Source: an uncultured Verrucomicrobia subdivision 3 bacterium (GTDB taxonomy: Bacteria; Verrucomicrobiota; Verrucomicrobiia; Limisphaerales; UBA11358). Taken from it: a DNA stretch of 56,280 nt. The stretch lies in NCBI GenBank assembly GCA_903888765.1, contig CAISVF010000087.1, forward strand, positions 1-56,280, given 5' to 3'. Below the pieces are notes generated by a model, which had not been told where the DNA came from, did not search any database, and saw only the letters and a program-made list of their open reading frames with translations. How positions within the stretch are numbered: position 1 is the stretch's first letter; each line of letters opens with the position of its first letter. Positions 33,900 through 41,916 of the stretch are shown here, piece by piece. Made by a program: the position numbers and the translations under genes.

Positions 33900-35121
33900 A
33901 TCTAATATCGTGGTCGGTCTGGAGATCGGCACATCAAAAATTTGCGTGGTGGTCGGGGAAGAAAATGCGGAAGGCGCACCGAATATCATCGGGTTGGGCC
34001 AGTCCCTTTCCAACGGAGTTCGCAAAGGCGAAATCTGCGATCAGGAAAAAGTCGAACACGAGTTGCGCCTGGCCATTAGCGAGGCTGAGCAGATGGCGGA
34101 TGTGGAAATTCGTAGCGTTTATCTGGGCGTCACGGGAGGACATATTCGCGGGTTCAATAATCGGGGTAAACATCCGGTAGTCACTGCTGACCGTGAAATT
34201 TCCGAGGACGATGTCCAGGATGTCATTAAGAATGCCAAGGCGATCAACCTTCCGAGTGAAAACACCGTGATTCACGCGGTGCGCCAGAACTTCTGCGTGG
34301 ACGGCCAGGATGGAGTGATGAAGCCCGTCGGTATGCTCGGGTCATGGCTGGAAGTGGATATGCACGTTGTCCATGGCCACGCGAATCGCCTGCAAAATGC
34401 TATTCGTCTGGTCAAGGGAATGCAGGTGGAAGTGGATGATGTGGTGTTTAATGGTTTGGCATCGTCGCTGGCCGTGCTCAACAATGAGCAAAAAGAATTG
34501 GGTGCGCTGGTAATTGATATCGGTGGCGGCACCACGGAATACGTGGTCTATGTTGAGGGCGGCATCCGGCACAGCGGGGTGCTGGCGGTGGGGGGAGACC
34601 ATCTTTCCAATGACTTGGGCCATGGATTAAAGCTGCCCTTGAGTCGGGCGGAAAAATTGAAGCGTGACAATGGTTCGGCCCTGGTAAAAGAGGAGAACCG
34701 AGGGCAAACGCTGTCGCTGCTGAATGAGTTTGGCCTGGCGGTCAAAACCGTAAATGTCGAATACCTGCAACGCATCATGTCGCTGCGGCTGGAAGAACTT
34801 TTCGAGATCATTGCCCAGGAATTGGAGCAGGCGGGACTCACCAATTATTTACGGGCCGGAGTTTTCCTTACCGGAGGCAGTTCACGGGTGCCGGACATTG
34901 AAAAACTCGCGGAACGGATTTTTCAGATGAACGTGACGCACGGCCATGCGGACAGCGTGGGCGGAATCACGGCAGCGCTGGATCAACCCGAATTCGCCAC
35001 GGCTATTGGACTGGTTAAGTATGGGGCGCTGAAAAAACGCCAGCGAGTTCAGCGTCCCAACCTGACAACAGGCCTGAAAAATATGACTAACATGGTTGGC
35101 CGGCTGCTGCAACGCTCTTAA
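33889..35121 (+). CDS. ftsA: Cell division protein FtsA
   Basis: FtsA is the actin-like ATPase that tethers FtsZ to the membrane. The 410-residue protein has the phosphate-1 motif VVGLEIGTSKICVVVGE, the 1C domain, the phosphate-2 motif LVIDIGGGTTEYVVY and the adenosine motif FLTGGSSRVPDIEKLA. The C-terminal amphipathic helix (NMTNMVGRLLQRS) is the membrane-targeting sequence. All ATPase motifs look normal, in contrast to the downstream ftsZ. A strong GGAGG ribosome site lies upstream of the ATG at 33889. Confidence 0.96.
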   Translation: MFDESNIVVGLEIGTSKICVVVGEENAEGAPNIIGLGQSLSNGVRKGEICDQEKVEHELRLAISEAEQMADVEIRSVYLGVTGGHIRGFNNRGKHPVVTADREISEDDVQDVIKNAKAINLPSENTVIHAVRQNFCVDGQDGVMKPVGMLGSWLEVDMHVVHGHANRLQNAIRLVKGMQVEVDDVVFNGLASSLAVLNNEQKELGALVIDIGGGTTEYVVYVEGGIRHSGVLAVGGDHLSNDLGHGLKLPLSRAEKLKRDNGSALVKEENRGQTLSLLNEFGLAVKTVNVEYLQRIMSLRLEELFEIIAQELEQAGLTNYLRAGVFLTGGSSRVPDIEKLAERIFQMNVTHGHADSVGGITAALDQPEFATAIGLVKYGALKKRQRVQRPNLTTGLKNMTNMVGRLLQRS

Positions 35122-35132
35122 AAAGGATGCAT

Positions 35133-36350
35133 ATGGAACCCCATCTTTCCCTGGCGCCAGAAGAAAACCCCAAGCGGGTGGCGATTAAAATTTTTGGTGT
35201 GGGCGGTGCCGGTATTACTTTGCTTTCGGCGGTCAATACCTCCGAATTTGCGGGGATTGATTTTGTTGCCGTGGACGCCGATTCGCCGGCGGCAGCGAAT
35301 GCCACAGTAAAAATTCAGCTCGAAACCAAACTGCTGCGCGGTCTCGGATCCGGCGGCGATGTGGAGCGGGGACGCGCGATCGCTGAGGAGCAGTTTTCCA
35401 CGCTGAAATCCGCCTGTGAAGGTGCCAATGTCATTTTCATCCTGGCCGGTCTGGGAGGTGGTGCCGGCAGCGGCATTAGTCCGGTGCTGGCGAAAGCGGC
35501 CCGGGAGGCGGGCGCGCTGGTTCTGGCCTTCGTCACCCTGCCTTTTGAATGTGAAGGGAACCGCCGGGAGGCGCAGGCTCAACAAAGTCTGGAGGCTTTG
35601 CGCTTAGTGGCCGATGGCGTCATTTGCCTGCCATGCCAGAAAATTTTCCGGCTGGTGGACGAAAATACCGGGGTCGTGGAGACCTTTCAAACTATCGGCC
35701 GCCTGCTCCTTGAGGGAGTTCGCGGCGTCTGGCAGTTATTGGTGCGCCCGGGTTTGATTCCAATTCATTTCTCCGATCTGTGCTCGCTGCTACGCGATCG
35801 TCATGCTGAAAATGCCTTTGCGTTTGTCACGGCCACCGGTCCCGCTCGCGCCCGCGAAGCCGTGGAGAAAATCCTGTCACACCCGCTCTTCGATGATGGC
35901 CGGGTGCTGGCGGAGTCTAATGCCGTACTAGTCAGCCTGACCGCAGGGAAAGACCTTACCATGGCGGAGATGAACCGCGTCATGGACCACATAAAACGCC
36001 AATGTACCCATGCTGAAATAATCATGGGTGCCTCCGTGGACGCCACCTTGCAGGAAAAACTTTGCGTGACGGTTATTGCAGCCAAACGAGGTTTGCATAC
36101 GAACAAAGAAGAACCGGCGCTGTCGATCACACCGCGAGGAGAGGCCACGTCCCTTTTGCCGGGGCATCACCGGGAATCATCCGTCCCGCGTTCCGGGCGG
36201 ACGCGACGGGCCGGAGCCAAACTCATACAGACGCAACTGCCCCTGTCCATAGTATCACGCGGGCGCTTTGATAAAAGCGAGCCCACCCTGCATCAGGGCG
36301 AAGATTTGGATGTGCCCACGTATTTGCGGCGCGGTGCCGTTTGGCAATGA
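35133..36350 (+). CDS. ftsZ: Divergent FtsZ with degenerate GTPase motifs
   Basis: The gene lies in the normal ftsZ position. The protein (405 residues from ATG 35133, which has AAAAAGG at ideal spacing; an ATG at 35127 is too close) is clearly of FtsZ fold: FGVGGAG at the start, VTLPFECEGNRRE in the middle and the C-terminal DLDVPTYLRR tail that in FtsZ binds FtsA. Several functional residues differ from the canonical protein. GGGTGTG is GGGAGSG, NTD is DAD, and the base-contacting PND is PCQ. The AND/D187 region reads IGR, and the T7 loop NxDFADV is PIHFSDL, losing the Asn and first Asp. GTP binding and hydrolysis are therefore doubtful; whether it polymerises is unknown. Confidence 0.88.
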   Translation: MEPHLSLAPEENPKRVAIKIFGVGGAGITLLSAVNTSEFAGIDFVAVDADSPAAANATVKIQLETKLLRGLGSGGDVERGRAIAEEQFSTLKSACEGANVIFILAGLGGGAGSGISPVLAKAAREAGALVLAFVTLPFECEGNRREAQAQQSLEALRLVADGVICLPCQKIFRLVDENTGVVETFQTIGRLLLEGVRGVWQLLVRPGLIPIHFSDLCSLLRDRHAENAFAFVTATGPARAREAVEKILSHPLFDDGRVLAESNAVLVSLTAGKDLTMAEMNRVMDHIKRQCTHAEIIMGASVDATLQEKLCVTVIAAKRGLHTNKEEPALSITPRGEATSLLPGHHRESSVPRSGRTRRAGAKLIQTQLPLSIVSRGRFDKSEPTLHQGEDLDVPTYLRRGAVWQ

Positions 36351-36456
36351 GTTTGAGCGGGGCTTTTGCTAGCGAAACTGGCGGCGGACAACCGGTGTGG
36401 TTGATTACGGAAAAATCCTCGCTCGCCAGTAGCCCTGGTGTTCAATAAACTCGGCA

Positions 36457-37392
36457 ATGCTTACGTTGCCCAAGCCCGAAGTCATTCTCACTCATGAGAG
36501 CGATCTGGATGGCTTTGTTGCCGGCTTGCTGCTTCAGCGATTAGCCTTAAAAATTTATGGCGAACCGGTACCGCTGCAGGCCTACCATTATAATTATTGG
36601 AAGCAGCGAGAGCTGCGTGAGTCGGCGGCTTGGATAACCGATTTCGCTTTCGAGTCGCGCATGGACAGAAAAGACTGGCTGGTGGTGGATCACCACGTTA
36701 CGGCGACGCGCGCCACACAAGCGCATTTTTACCACGATGTAAATAAATCCGCCGGGCTGCTGGCTTATGAACTTTGTCGCGAACACGGCCTTGCCTCGCC
36801 GGCACTCGACCGGCTGGTTCACTTGAACAATGTGGCCGACTTATTTCTGGAGGAGGATCCGGATTTTGAGGTGGCCGGCGATTATGCTGGACTGGTGAAG
36901 ATTTATTCCTTTTGGAATCTGCATACGCTCATTGACGGCGAACTGGAACGGCTCATTGATCATCCTCTGCTAGAAGTCATGGCCGTGAAGCGTCGCGTGG
37001 AAGATCCCATAGGCTTTGAGTGGAGTAAAAAGCACCTCGCCGAGTTGTCTCCCACCGTAGGCTATGTGGATACGATCGTGGGCAACAGCAATCAGGTAGT
37101 ACATCGCTTGCTGGAAATGCGGGCCACGAAATACCCCGTGCTGGTGACCCTTTATCGTCGCATGAACTCGGTTTTTGCCAGTTTTCGCAGCCGCAACGGT
37201 GAGGCGCTTACAGTGGCGGAAAAATTTCAGGGCGGTGGTCATGCCAATGCTGCCGGTGCCATCCTTCCCAAATCAGTCCGCACCGTGGACGACGGAGTTG
37301 AATTTCTCCGGCGGATGCTGAACATCAAAAACGAAACTCCAATCAATAATCTGGCCGGGCTTTTTTCCGGGTTTGATCTGGAGAAAAAGTGA
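36457..37392 (+). CDS. DHH-family phosphoesterase (NrnA/DHHA1-like)
   Basis: The 311-residue protein belongs to the DHH/DHHA1 superfamily, Mn-dependent enzymes that cleave phosphodiester bonds in nanoRNA, pAp or cyclic dinucleotides. THESDLDGF (12-20) carries the first metal-binding residues, VVDHH (76-80) is the DHH motif, and GGGHANAAGA near residue 260 is the DHHA1 substrate loop. No RecJ-specific or CBS domains are attached. It lies about 100 bp after ftsZ in the same direction and ends 12 bp from the convergent mazG. The exact substrate cannot be told from sequence. Confidence 0.85.
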   Translation: MLTLPKPEVILTHESDLDGFVAGLLLQRLALKIYGEPVPLQAYHYNYWKQRELRESAAWITDFAFESRMDRKDWLVVDHHVTATRATQAHFYHDVNKSAGLLAYELCREHGLASPALDRLVHLNNVADLFLEEDPDFEVAGDYAGLVKIYSFWNLHTLIDGELERLIDHPLLEVMAVKRRVEDPIGFEWSKKHLAELSPTVGYVDTIVGNSNQVVHRLLEMRATKYPVLVTLYRRMNSVFASFRSRNGEALTVAEKFQGGGHANAAGAILPKSVRTVDDGVEFLRRMLNIKNETPINNLAGLFSGFDLEKK

Positions 37393-37404
37393 ATCTAGGC
37401 AAGG

Positions 37405-38076
37405 TTATCCCGGGTCGGGTTCACGGCGACGGAATTGCTTTTCCTGCCGCCTGGTTTCTGAGGTGAGCAATTCTTCCGCACACCAACCACGTGCCTGAGC
37501 CGTCGCAACGAGGGAAAATAGTTCTTTCGCCAGGGCCGATTTTGATCTGGGGCGGGGTGACTTGGCCAGGGCTGTCTGATCCTCAGACGTCCACACTTTG
37601 GCTTTACGAGCTTTCTTCAGGAGTTTTTCCGCGCGCAGCAGGGCTGGCAAATGTTTGGGGATGCCATCCAGGACTGACTTGCGCTCATGCCGGGTGCCGT
37701 CTTTTTCCGCGCGTTTGATTTTTTCCCAGTTGGCCCAGACCTCATCAATGTTTTTAACCTTGGTGGAACCAAAGACGTGCGGATGGCGCCGGATTAGTTT
37801 ATCGACCAGATGTCGCGTGACACTTTCAAAATCAAAGGCACCGCGCTCGCTGGCGAGCTGGCAATGGAAGGCAACCTGTAATAACAGATCGCCCAATTCC
37901 TCGGCCATCTCCATGTCATCGCGCGCCTCAATGGCATCAATGAGTTCATAAACTTCCTCGATTGCATGGCGGCGCAAGGTCAAGTGCGTCTGTTCGCGAT
38001 CCCAGGGGCAACCGGTGGGGGAGCGAAGCCTAGACATGACTTTCAACAAATCGTTGATGGCAGGTGGGTTTTTCAT
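37405..38076 (-). CDS. mazG: Nucleoside triphosphate pyrophosphohydrolase MazG
   Basis: MazG hydrolyses (d)NTPs to NMPs and pyrophosphate, a house-cleaning role. The 223-residue product starts at ATG 38076 (a TTG at 38127 would add 17 residues). It has the family opening LLKVMSRLRSPTGCPWDREQTHLTLRRHAIEEVYELIDAI with the EExxE metal site, and continues DMEMAEELGDLLLQVAFHC. The second MazG half is shortened to a degenerate tail (RHPHVFGSTKVKNIDEVWANWEKIK then a basic region), whereas E. coli MazG has two domains in 263 residues. It converges with the DHH gene. Confidence 0.93.
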   Translation of the reverse strand: MKNPPAINDLLKVMSRLRSPTGCPWDREQTHLTLRRHAIEEVYELIDAIEARDDMEMAEELGDLLLQVAFHCQLASERGAFDFESVTRHLVDKLIRRHPHVFGSTKVKNIDEVWANWEKIKRAEKDGTRHERKSVLDGIPKHLPALLRAEKLLKKARKAKVWTSEDQTALAKSPRPRSKSALAKELFSLVATAQARGWCAEELLTSETRRQEKQFRRREPDPG

Positions 38077-38149
38077 GGGGAATTTTGGCGGCAGCAATAA
38101 GGTGGAAAGGCAAACCTCGTCAGGCAATCGGGTAGGTTGTTCTGGTGGG

Positions 38150-39226
38150 TTATAATATCACCAGGTCGTCCCGATGAACCAATTCCACGCGGGTCAGGAT
38201 TTTGCTTCGGATTTCTGCGGCGCTAAAACGAGCGATGCCGCGCGCAAATTCGGTTCCATCCAGATCGCAGATGCGAATGACGTCTCCAGCTGCAAACTCC
38301 CCGTCGCATCCGGTGACCCCCGGCGGCAGAAGGCTTTTGCCGCTTTCGCGCAACGCTTTCTTAGCTCCATCATCGACGAACAGCGTTCCCTGGGGATGAT
38401 GAAAAAAGGCTATCCATCGTTTGCGGCCCTGCAGCCGGGTGGGGATGGCGACGAACATCGTACCTTCGTCTGCACCTGCCAGAATGTTGGCCAGCACGCC
38501 CGCCTTTTGACCGGAAGCGATGACCAACGGGATGCCGGAGCGCACGACAATCTTGGCCGCCTCGATTTTAGATTTCATGCCCCCCACTGCTGTGGTGCTG
38601 GTGGTGGTACCGGCCATGTTTTCTATGGCAGAGTCAATATGTTCCACAACCGAAAGCAACTTCGCGTTGGTCTTGCCAAAGTTTTCGATCACGCCGTCAA
38701 CGGTGGTTAAAATGACGAGCAAATCTGCCGGCAGCAAAGCGGCGACCAGGGCGGATAATTTGTCGTTGTCACCAAACTTGATTTCGGTGAAAGAGACGGC
38801 GTCGTTCTCATTGATAATAGGCACCACACCACGTTCAAGCAGGGTGACCAGCGTGTTGCGGGCGTTGAGATGGCGTTCGTGATGTTCCAGATCGTCATGA
38901 GTCAGCAGCACTTGCGCCACGACCAGGCCATGGGCGGCAAACATTTTCTCATAAACCGCCATAAGCCGTGACTGCCCGACCGCCGCACAGGCTTGCTTTT
39001 CCGCGAGATTGGTCGGACGCGTTTCATATCCCAGCGCCCCCATACCGGCTCCAACGGCACCGGAAGTCACCAGTACCACCTGACGTCCGGCCCGACGCAA
39101 GGCGGCAAGCTGCGCTACCAGTTGCTCAAGCTGGGCGGGGTCAATCAGTTTGCGGCTATCGGTGAGGACGCCGGTGCCGAGTTTTACAACCAAGCGGCTG
39201 GCGGATTGGAGCGGTACACGATACAC
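38150..39226 (-). CDS. proB: Glutamate 5-kinase
   Basis: ProB phosphorylates L-glutamate, the first step of proline synthesis. The 358-residue protein has an amino-acid-kinase domain (LVVKLGTGVLTDS, VTSGAVGAGMGALG, IINENDAVSFTEIKFGDNDKLSALVA, TTTSTTAVGGMKSKIEAA) and a C-terminal PUA domain (about 275-358, GTLFVDDGAKKALRESGKSLLPPGV). Length matches E. coli. proA is not adjacent. It lies 73 bp upstream of mazG on the same strand. Confidence 0.96.
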   Translation of the reverse strand: MYRVPLQSASRLVVKLGTGVLTDSRKLIDPAQLEQLVAQLAALRRAGRQVVLVTSGAVGAGMGALGYETRPTNLAEKQACAAVGQSRLMAVYEKMFAAHGLVVAQVLLTHDDLEHHERHLNARNTLVTLLERGVVPIINENDAVSFTEIKFGDNDKLSALVAALLPADLLVILTTVDGVIENFGKTNAKLLSVVEHIDSAIENMAGTTTSTTAVGGMKSKIEAAKIVVRSGIPLVIASGQKAGVLANILAGADEGTMFVAIPTRLQGRKRWIAFFHHPQGTLFVDDGAKKALRESGKSLLPPGVTGCDGEFAAGDVIRICDLDGTEFARGIARFSAAEIRSKILTRVELVHRDDLVIL

Positions 39227-39386
39227 GTCGAAAGTTTAAGTAATATTCATCAGGCGGAAAATGCAAAAATAGCAGAATTGCGGATCAAAATTCGACTCCA
39301 CATCAGCAAAACCGCACGTCTGTTATTTGAATTTGGTTGGCAATCGCAGGGGTACTGCTTATCGTAACAGCGGTAATCTTATCGTC

Positions 39387-40388
39387 ATGCCGAAGAAAAA
39401 GCCGAGCAAAATCATGGGCGGGCCGGTCTCCCGGTTTATCCAGCGCCATTACCGGCATTTCAACGCTGCCTCGCTGGTGGACGCTGCTCAGGGCTATGTT
39501 CAGCATTTAGACAATGGCGGTCGTATGATGATCACTCTGGGGGGAGCCATGAGCACGGCAGAACTCGGCCTTTCCCTCGCCGAAATGATCCGGCAGGATA
39601 AAGTGCACCTCATCACTTGCACCGGCGCAAATTTGGAGGAGGATGTATTCAATCTGGTGGCGCATGATTACTACGAACGTGTGCCAGGCTATCGTTCGCT
39701 GACGGCGGAAGATGAGCAGGCCTTGTTGCACCGCCACATGAATCGTGTGACGGATACTTGCATTCCGGAAGGCGAAGCCATGCGCCGCATGGAGAAAGCC
39801 ATGATCGAAGTCTGGACTGCGGCGGACAAAGGCGGAGAGCGGTTTTTCCCTCACGAATTTTTCTATCAGGTATTGTTGAGCGGCAAATACGAGAAATACT
39901 ATCAAATCGACCCAAAGGACTCGTGGATGCTGGCCGCCGCGCAAAAAAATCTGCCCATTATCGTGCCGGGCTGGGAGGATGCGACGCTGGGCAACATGTA
40001 TGCTGCCGCCGTGATTCGCGGCGACGTGAAGAACGTGCATACTGTCCGCACCGGCATTGAATACATGACATGGCTGGCGGATTTCTACACGCGCACGACC
40101 AGGAAGAGTCCGCTCGGCATGTTTCAAATCGGCGGCGGTATTGCCGGCGATTTTCCGATCTGCGTGGTACCGATGCTACACCAGGATCTGGGCCGGACCG
40201 GCGTGCCGCTCTGGGGTTATTTCTGTCAAATCAGCGATTCCACGACGAGCTACGGGAGCTATTCGGGTGCGGTGCCTAATGAAAAAATTACGTGGGGCAA
40301 ACTGGGCGTTAAAACACCGAAATATATTATTGAATCCGATGCCACGATAGTAGCGCCCCTCGTCTTTGCGCATGTTTTAGGATGGTAA
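39387..40388 (+). CDS. Deoxyhypusine-synthase-like protein
   Basis: The 333-residue protein belongs to the deoxyhypusine/homospermidine synthase family, which uses NAD to transfer a butylamine group. In eukaryotes and archaea the acceptor is eIF5A; bacteria lack that protein, so the substrate here is probably a polyamine or unknown. Segments LGGAMSTAELGLSLAEMI, TCTGANLEEDVFNLVAHDYY and FQIGGGIAGDFPI match the NAD fold. ITWGKLGVK contains Lys305, aligning with the enzyme-imine lysine of eukaryotic DHS, and SDATIVAPLVFA follows. ATG 39387 is chosen (the frame opens at 39327). hldD starts directly after the stop codon, implying cotranscription. Confidence 0.88.
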   Translation: MPKKKPSKIMGGPVSRFIQRHYRHFNAASLVDAAQGYVQHLDNGGRMMITLGGAMSTAELGLSLAEMIRQDKVHLITCTGANLEEDVFNLVAHDYYERVPGYRSLTAEDEQALLHRHMNRVTDTCIPEGEAMRRMEKAMIEVWTAADKGGERFFPHEFFYQVLLSGKYEKYYQIDPKDSWMLAAAQKNLPIIVPGWEDATLGNMYAAAVIRGDVKNVHTVRTGIEYMTWLADFYTRTTRKSPLGMFQIGGGIAGDFPICVVPMLHQDLGRTGVPLWGYFCQISDSTTSYGSYSGAVPNEKITWGKLGVKTPKYIIESDATIVAPLVFAHVLGW

Positions 40389-41396
40389 ATGAAACCGAAT
40401 GATTTTTCTAATTCAAGGGTGTTAGTCACCGGCGGTGCCGGTTTTATCGGCAGCGCACTGGTTTGGGCGCTGAACCGGCGCGGTTGCGACAGCATCGTGG
40501 TTTGTGACATCCTGGGGACGGACGAAAAATGGCGCAATCTGACGCCGTTGCGTTTCGCTGATTACGTCGAAGCCGCCGACTTGCTGCCGCGCCTGCAAAA
40601 CGGTGCGCTGGGAAAATTCGATCTCATTCTCCACATGGGTGCTTGTTCCGCCACCACGGAAAAGGACGCCACGTATCTGGCCAGGAATAATTATGAGTTT
40701 ACCAAAGAGCTGGCGCATTGGTCCCTGGCTCACAAAACGCGGTTTGTCTATGCGTCGTCCGCAGCAACTTACGGCGACGGTGCCCAAGGCATGGAAGACA
40801 ATGAATTGATGCTCGACACGCTGCGGCCGCTTAACATGTATGGCTATTCCAAACACCTTTTCGATTTGCACGCCAAGCGTGCCGGTTTTTTGAACAAGAT
40901 TGTGGGCTTGAAATATTTCAATGTCTTTGGCCCGAACGAGGATCACAAGGGCGACATGCGGTCGCTCGTTCACAAAAGTTTCGCGCAGGTGCAAAAAGAA
41001 AGCCTGATTCGCCTGTTCAAGAGCCATCGCAAAGACTACAAGGACGGAGAGCAGAAGCGGGATTTTCTTTACGTCAAAGACTGCGTGGCCATGACATTGC
41101 ACCTCGCCGCGACGCCGCGTGCGAATGGTTTGTTTAACGTGGGCAGCGGCGGCGCGCGTTCCTGGATTGATCTGGCCAACGCCGTTTTTACAGCGACGAA
41201 AAAGAAGCCCGTTATCAAATTCATCGATATGCCGGAAGCCATCCGTGATAAATACCAGTATTTCACCCAGGCCAATTTGCTGCGCCTGCGCGGAGCCGGT
41301 TATGCCGAACCGGTCACCTCGCTAGAAAATGCCGTGTGCGACTACGTCCGCAAATATCTTGTGCCCGACTGCCGGCTGGACCCATCGGTGGAATAA
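40389..41396 (+). CDS. hldD: ADP-L-glycero-D-manno-heptose-6-epimerase
   Basis: HldD epimerises the heptose precursor for lipopolysaccharide core. The 335-residue extended SDR protein has VLVTGGAGFIGSALVWALN as NADP-binding loop, DILGTDEKWRNL, HMGACSATTEKDATYL, and the catalytic Tyr/Lys in NMYGYSKHLFD. KYFNVFGPNEDHKGDMRSLVHK and QKRDFLYVKDC follow. Presence indicates a Gram-negative envelope with heptose-containing LPS. It starts immediately after the deoxyhypusine-synthase-like gene stop. Confidence 0.94.
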   Translation: MKPNDFSNSRVLVTGGAGFIGSALVWALNRRGCDSIVVCDILGTDEKWRNLTPLRFADYVEAADLLPRLQNGALGKFDLILHMGACSATTEKDATYLARNNYEFTKELAHWSLAHKTRFVYASSAATYGDGAQGMEDNELMLDTLRPLNMYGYSKHLFDLHAKRAGFLNKIVGLKYFNVFGPNEDHKGDMRSLVHKSFAQVQKESLIRLFKSHRKDYKDGEQKRDFLYVKDCVAMTLHLAATPRANGLFNVGSGGARSWIDLANAVFTATKKKPVIKFIDMPEAIRDKYQYFTQANLLRLRGAGYAEPVTSLENAVCDYVRKYLVPDCRLDPSVE

Positions 41397-41916
41397 TTTT
41401 TCAGCATCGCCTTGGGCTATTACGAAGGATTTGCACGCGAATTAAGGCAACGGTCGGGGCAACCGAAGCAGCTTTTGCCGATGATATTCAAAGTTGTTGG
41501 TCGAGGAGGGCGCTAAGTGTCGGTTTTCCAGCATTTCCGGAGATTTCCCTTTTACAACCGGCCCATCCCGCCAAAGCTGGCTTCATTTTTGCACCGCAGG
41601 CGCAATGGATGGTGCCTGTTGACCCTCTCAGGCAGATGTTCTCAAAATGTCCGCGCATTGACGTTCATCTTCGACCGAGGTATGGCGCTGATTGTTGGTC
41701 TGCGAAAAGTTATTACAACTTATGATATAAAAACGGATTTTTTATTTGAGGTGTTTCAAAAGCATAAGTCATTGGCGCGCAATGAGATATACATGGTATT
41801 AGAAATTGACACGATGGGCTGAAGTGACTTACTGTATAGACGCAACGGTGCCGTGCTGATTATGTGTCAGCTCACCAATCCACCTTGCGTATAGTAATCC
41901 TTTAATCCGAGGTTCC
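41397..41916. other. Intergenic region with no recognised gene
   Basis: 520 bases between hldD and korA. Short open frames occur but none has a believable product or ribosome site. The last 150 bases are AT-rich and contain a candidate promoter: TTGACA at 41806-41811 followed by TACTGT at 41830-41835 (18-bp spacer). No terminator hairpin, RNA gene or repeat was noticed. Confidence 0.5.
41806..41835 (+). promoter_or_regulatory. Candidate promoter for korAB
   Basis: A perfect TTGACA with an 18-bp spacer to TACTGT, about 80 nt upstream of the korA start. The -10 box is weak (3/6), so this is tentative. Confidence 0.35.

Noticed and set aside
41336-41822. Two overlapping ORFs in the hldD-korA gap
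   Set aside because: No ribosome site, no domain-like sequence, and one starts inside hldD.
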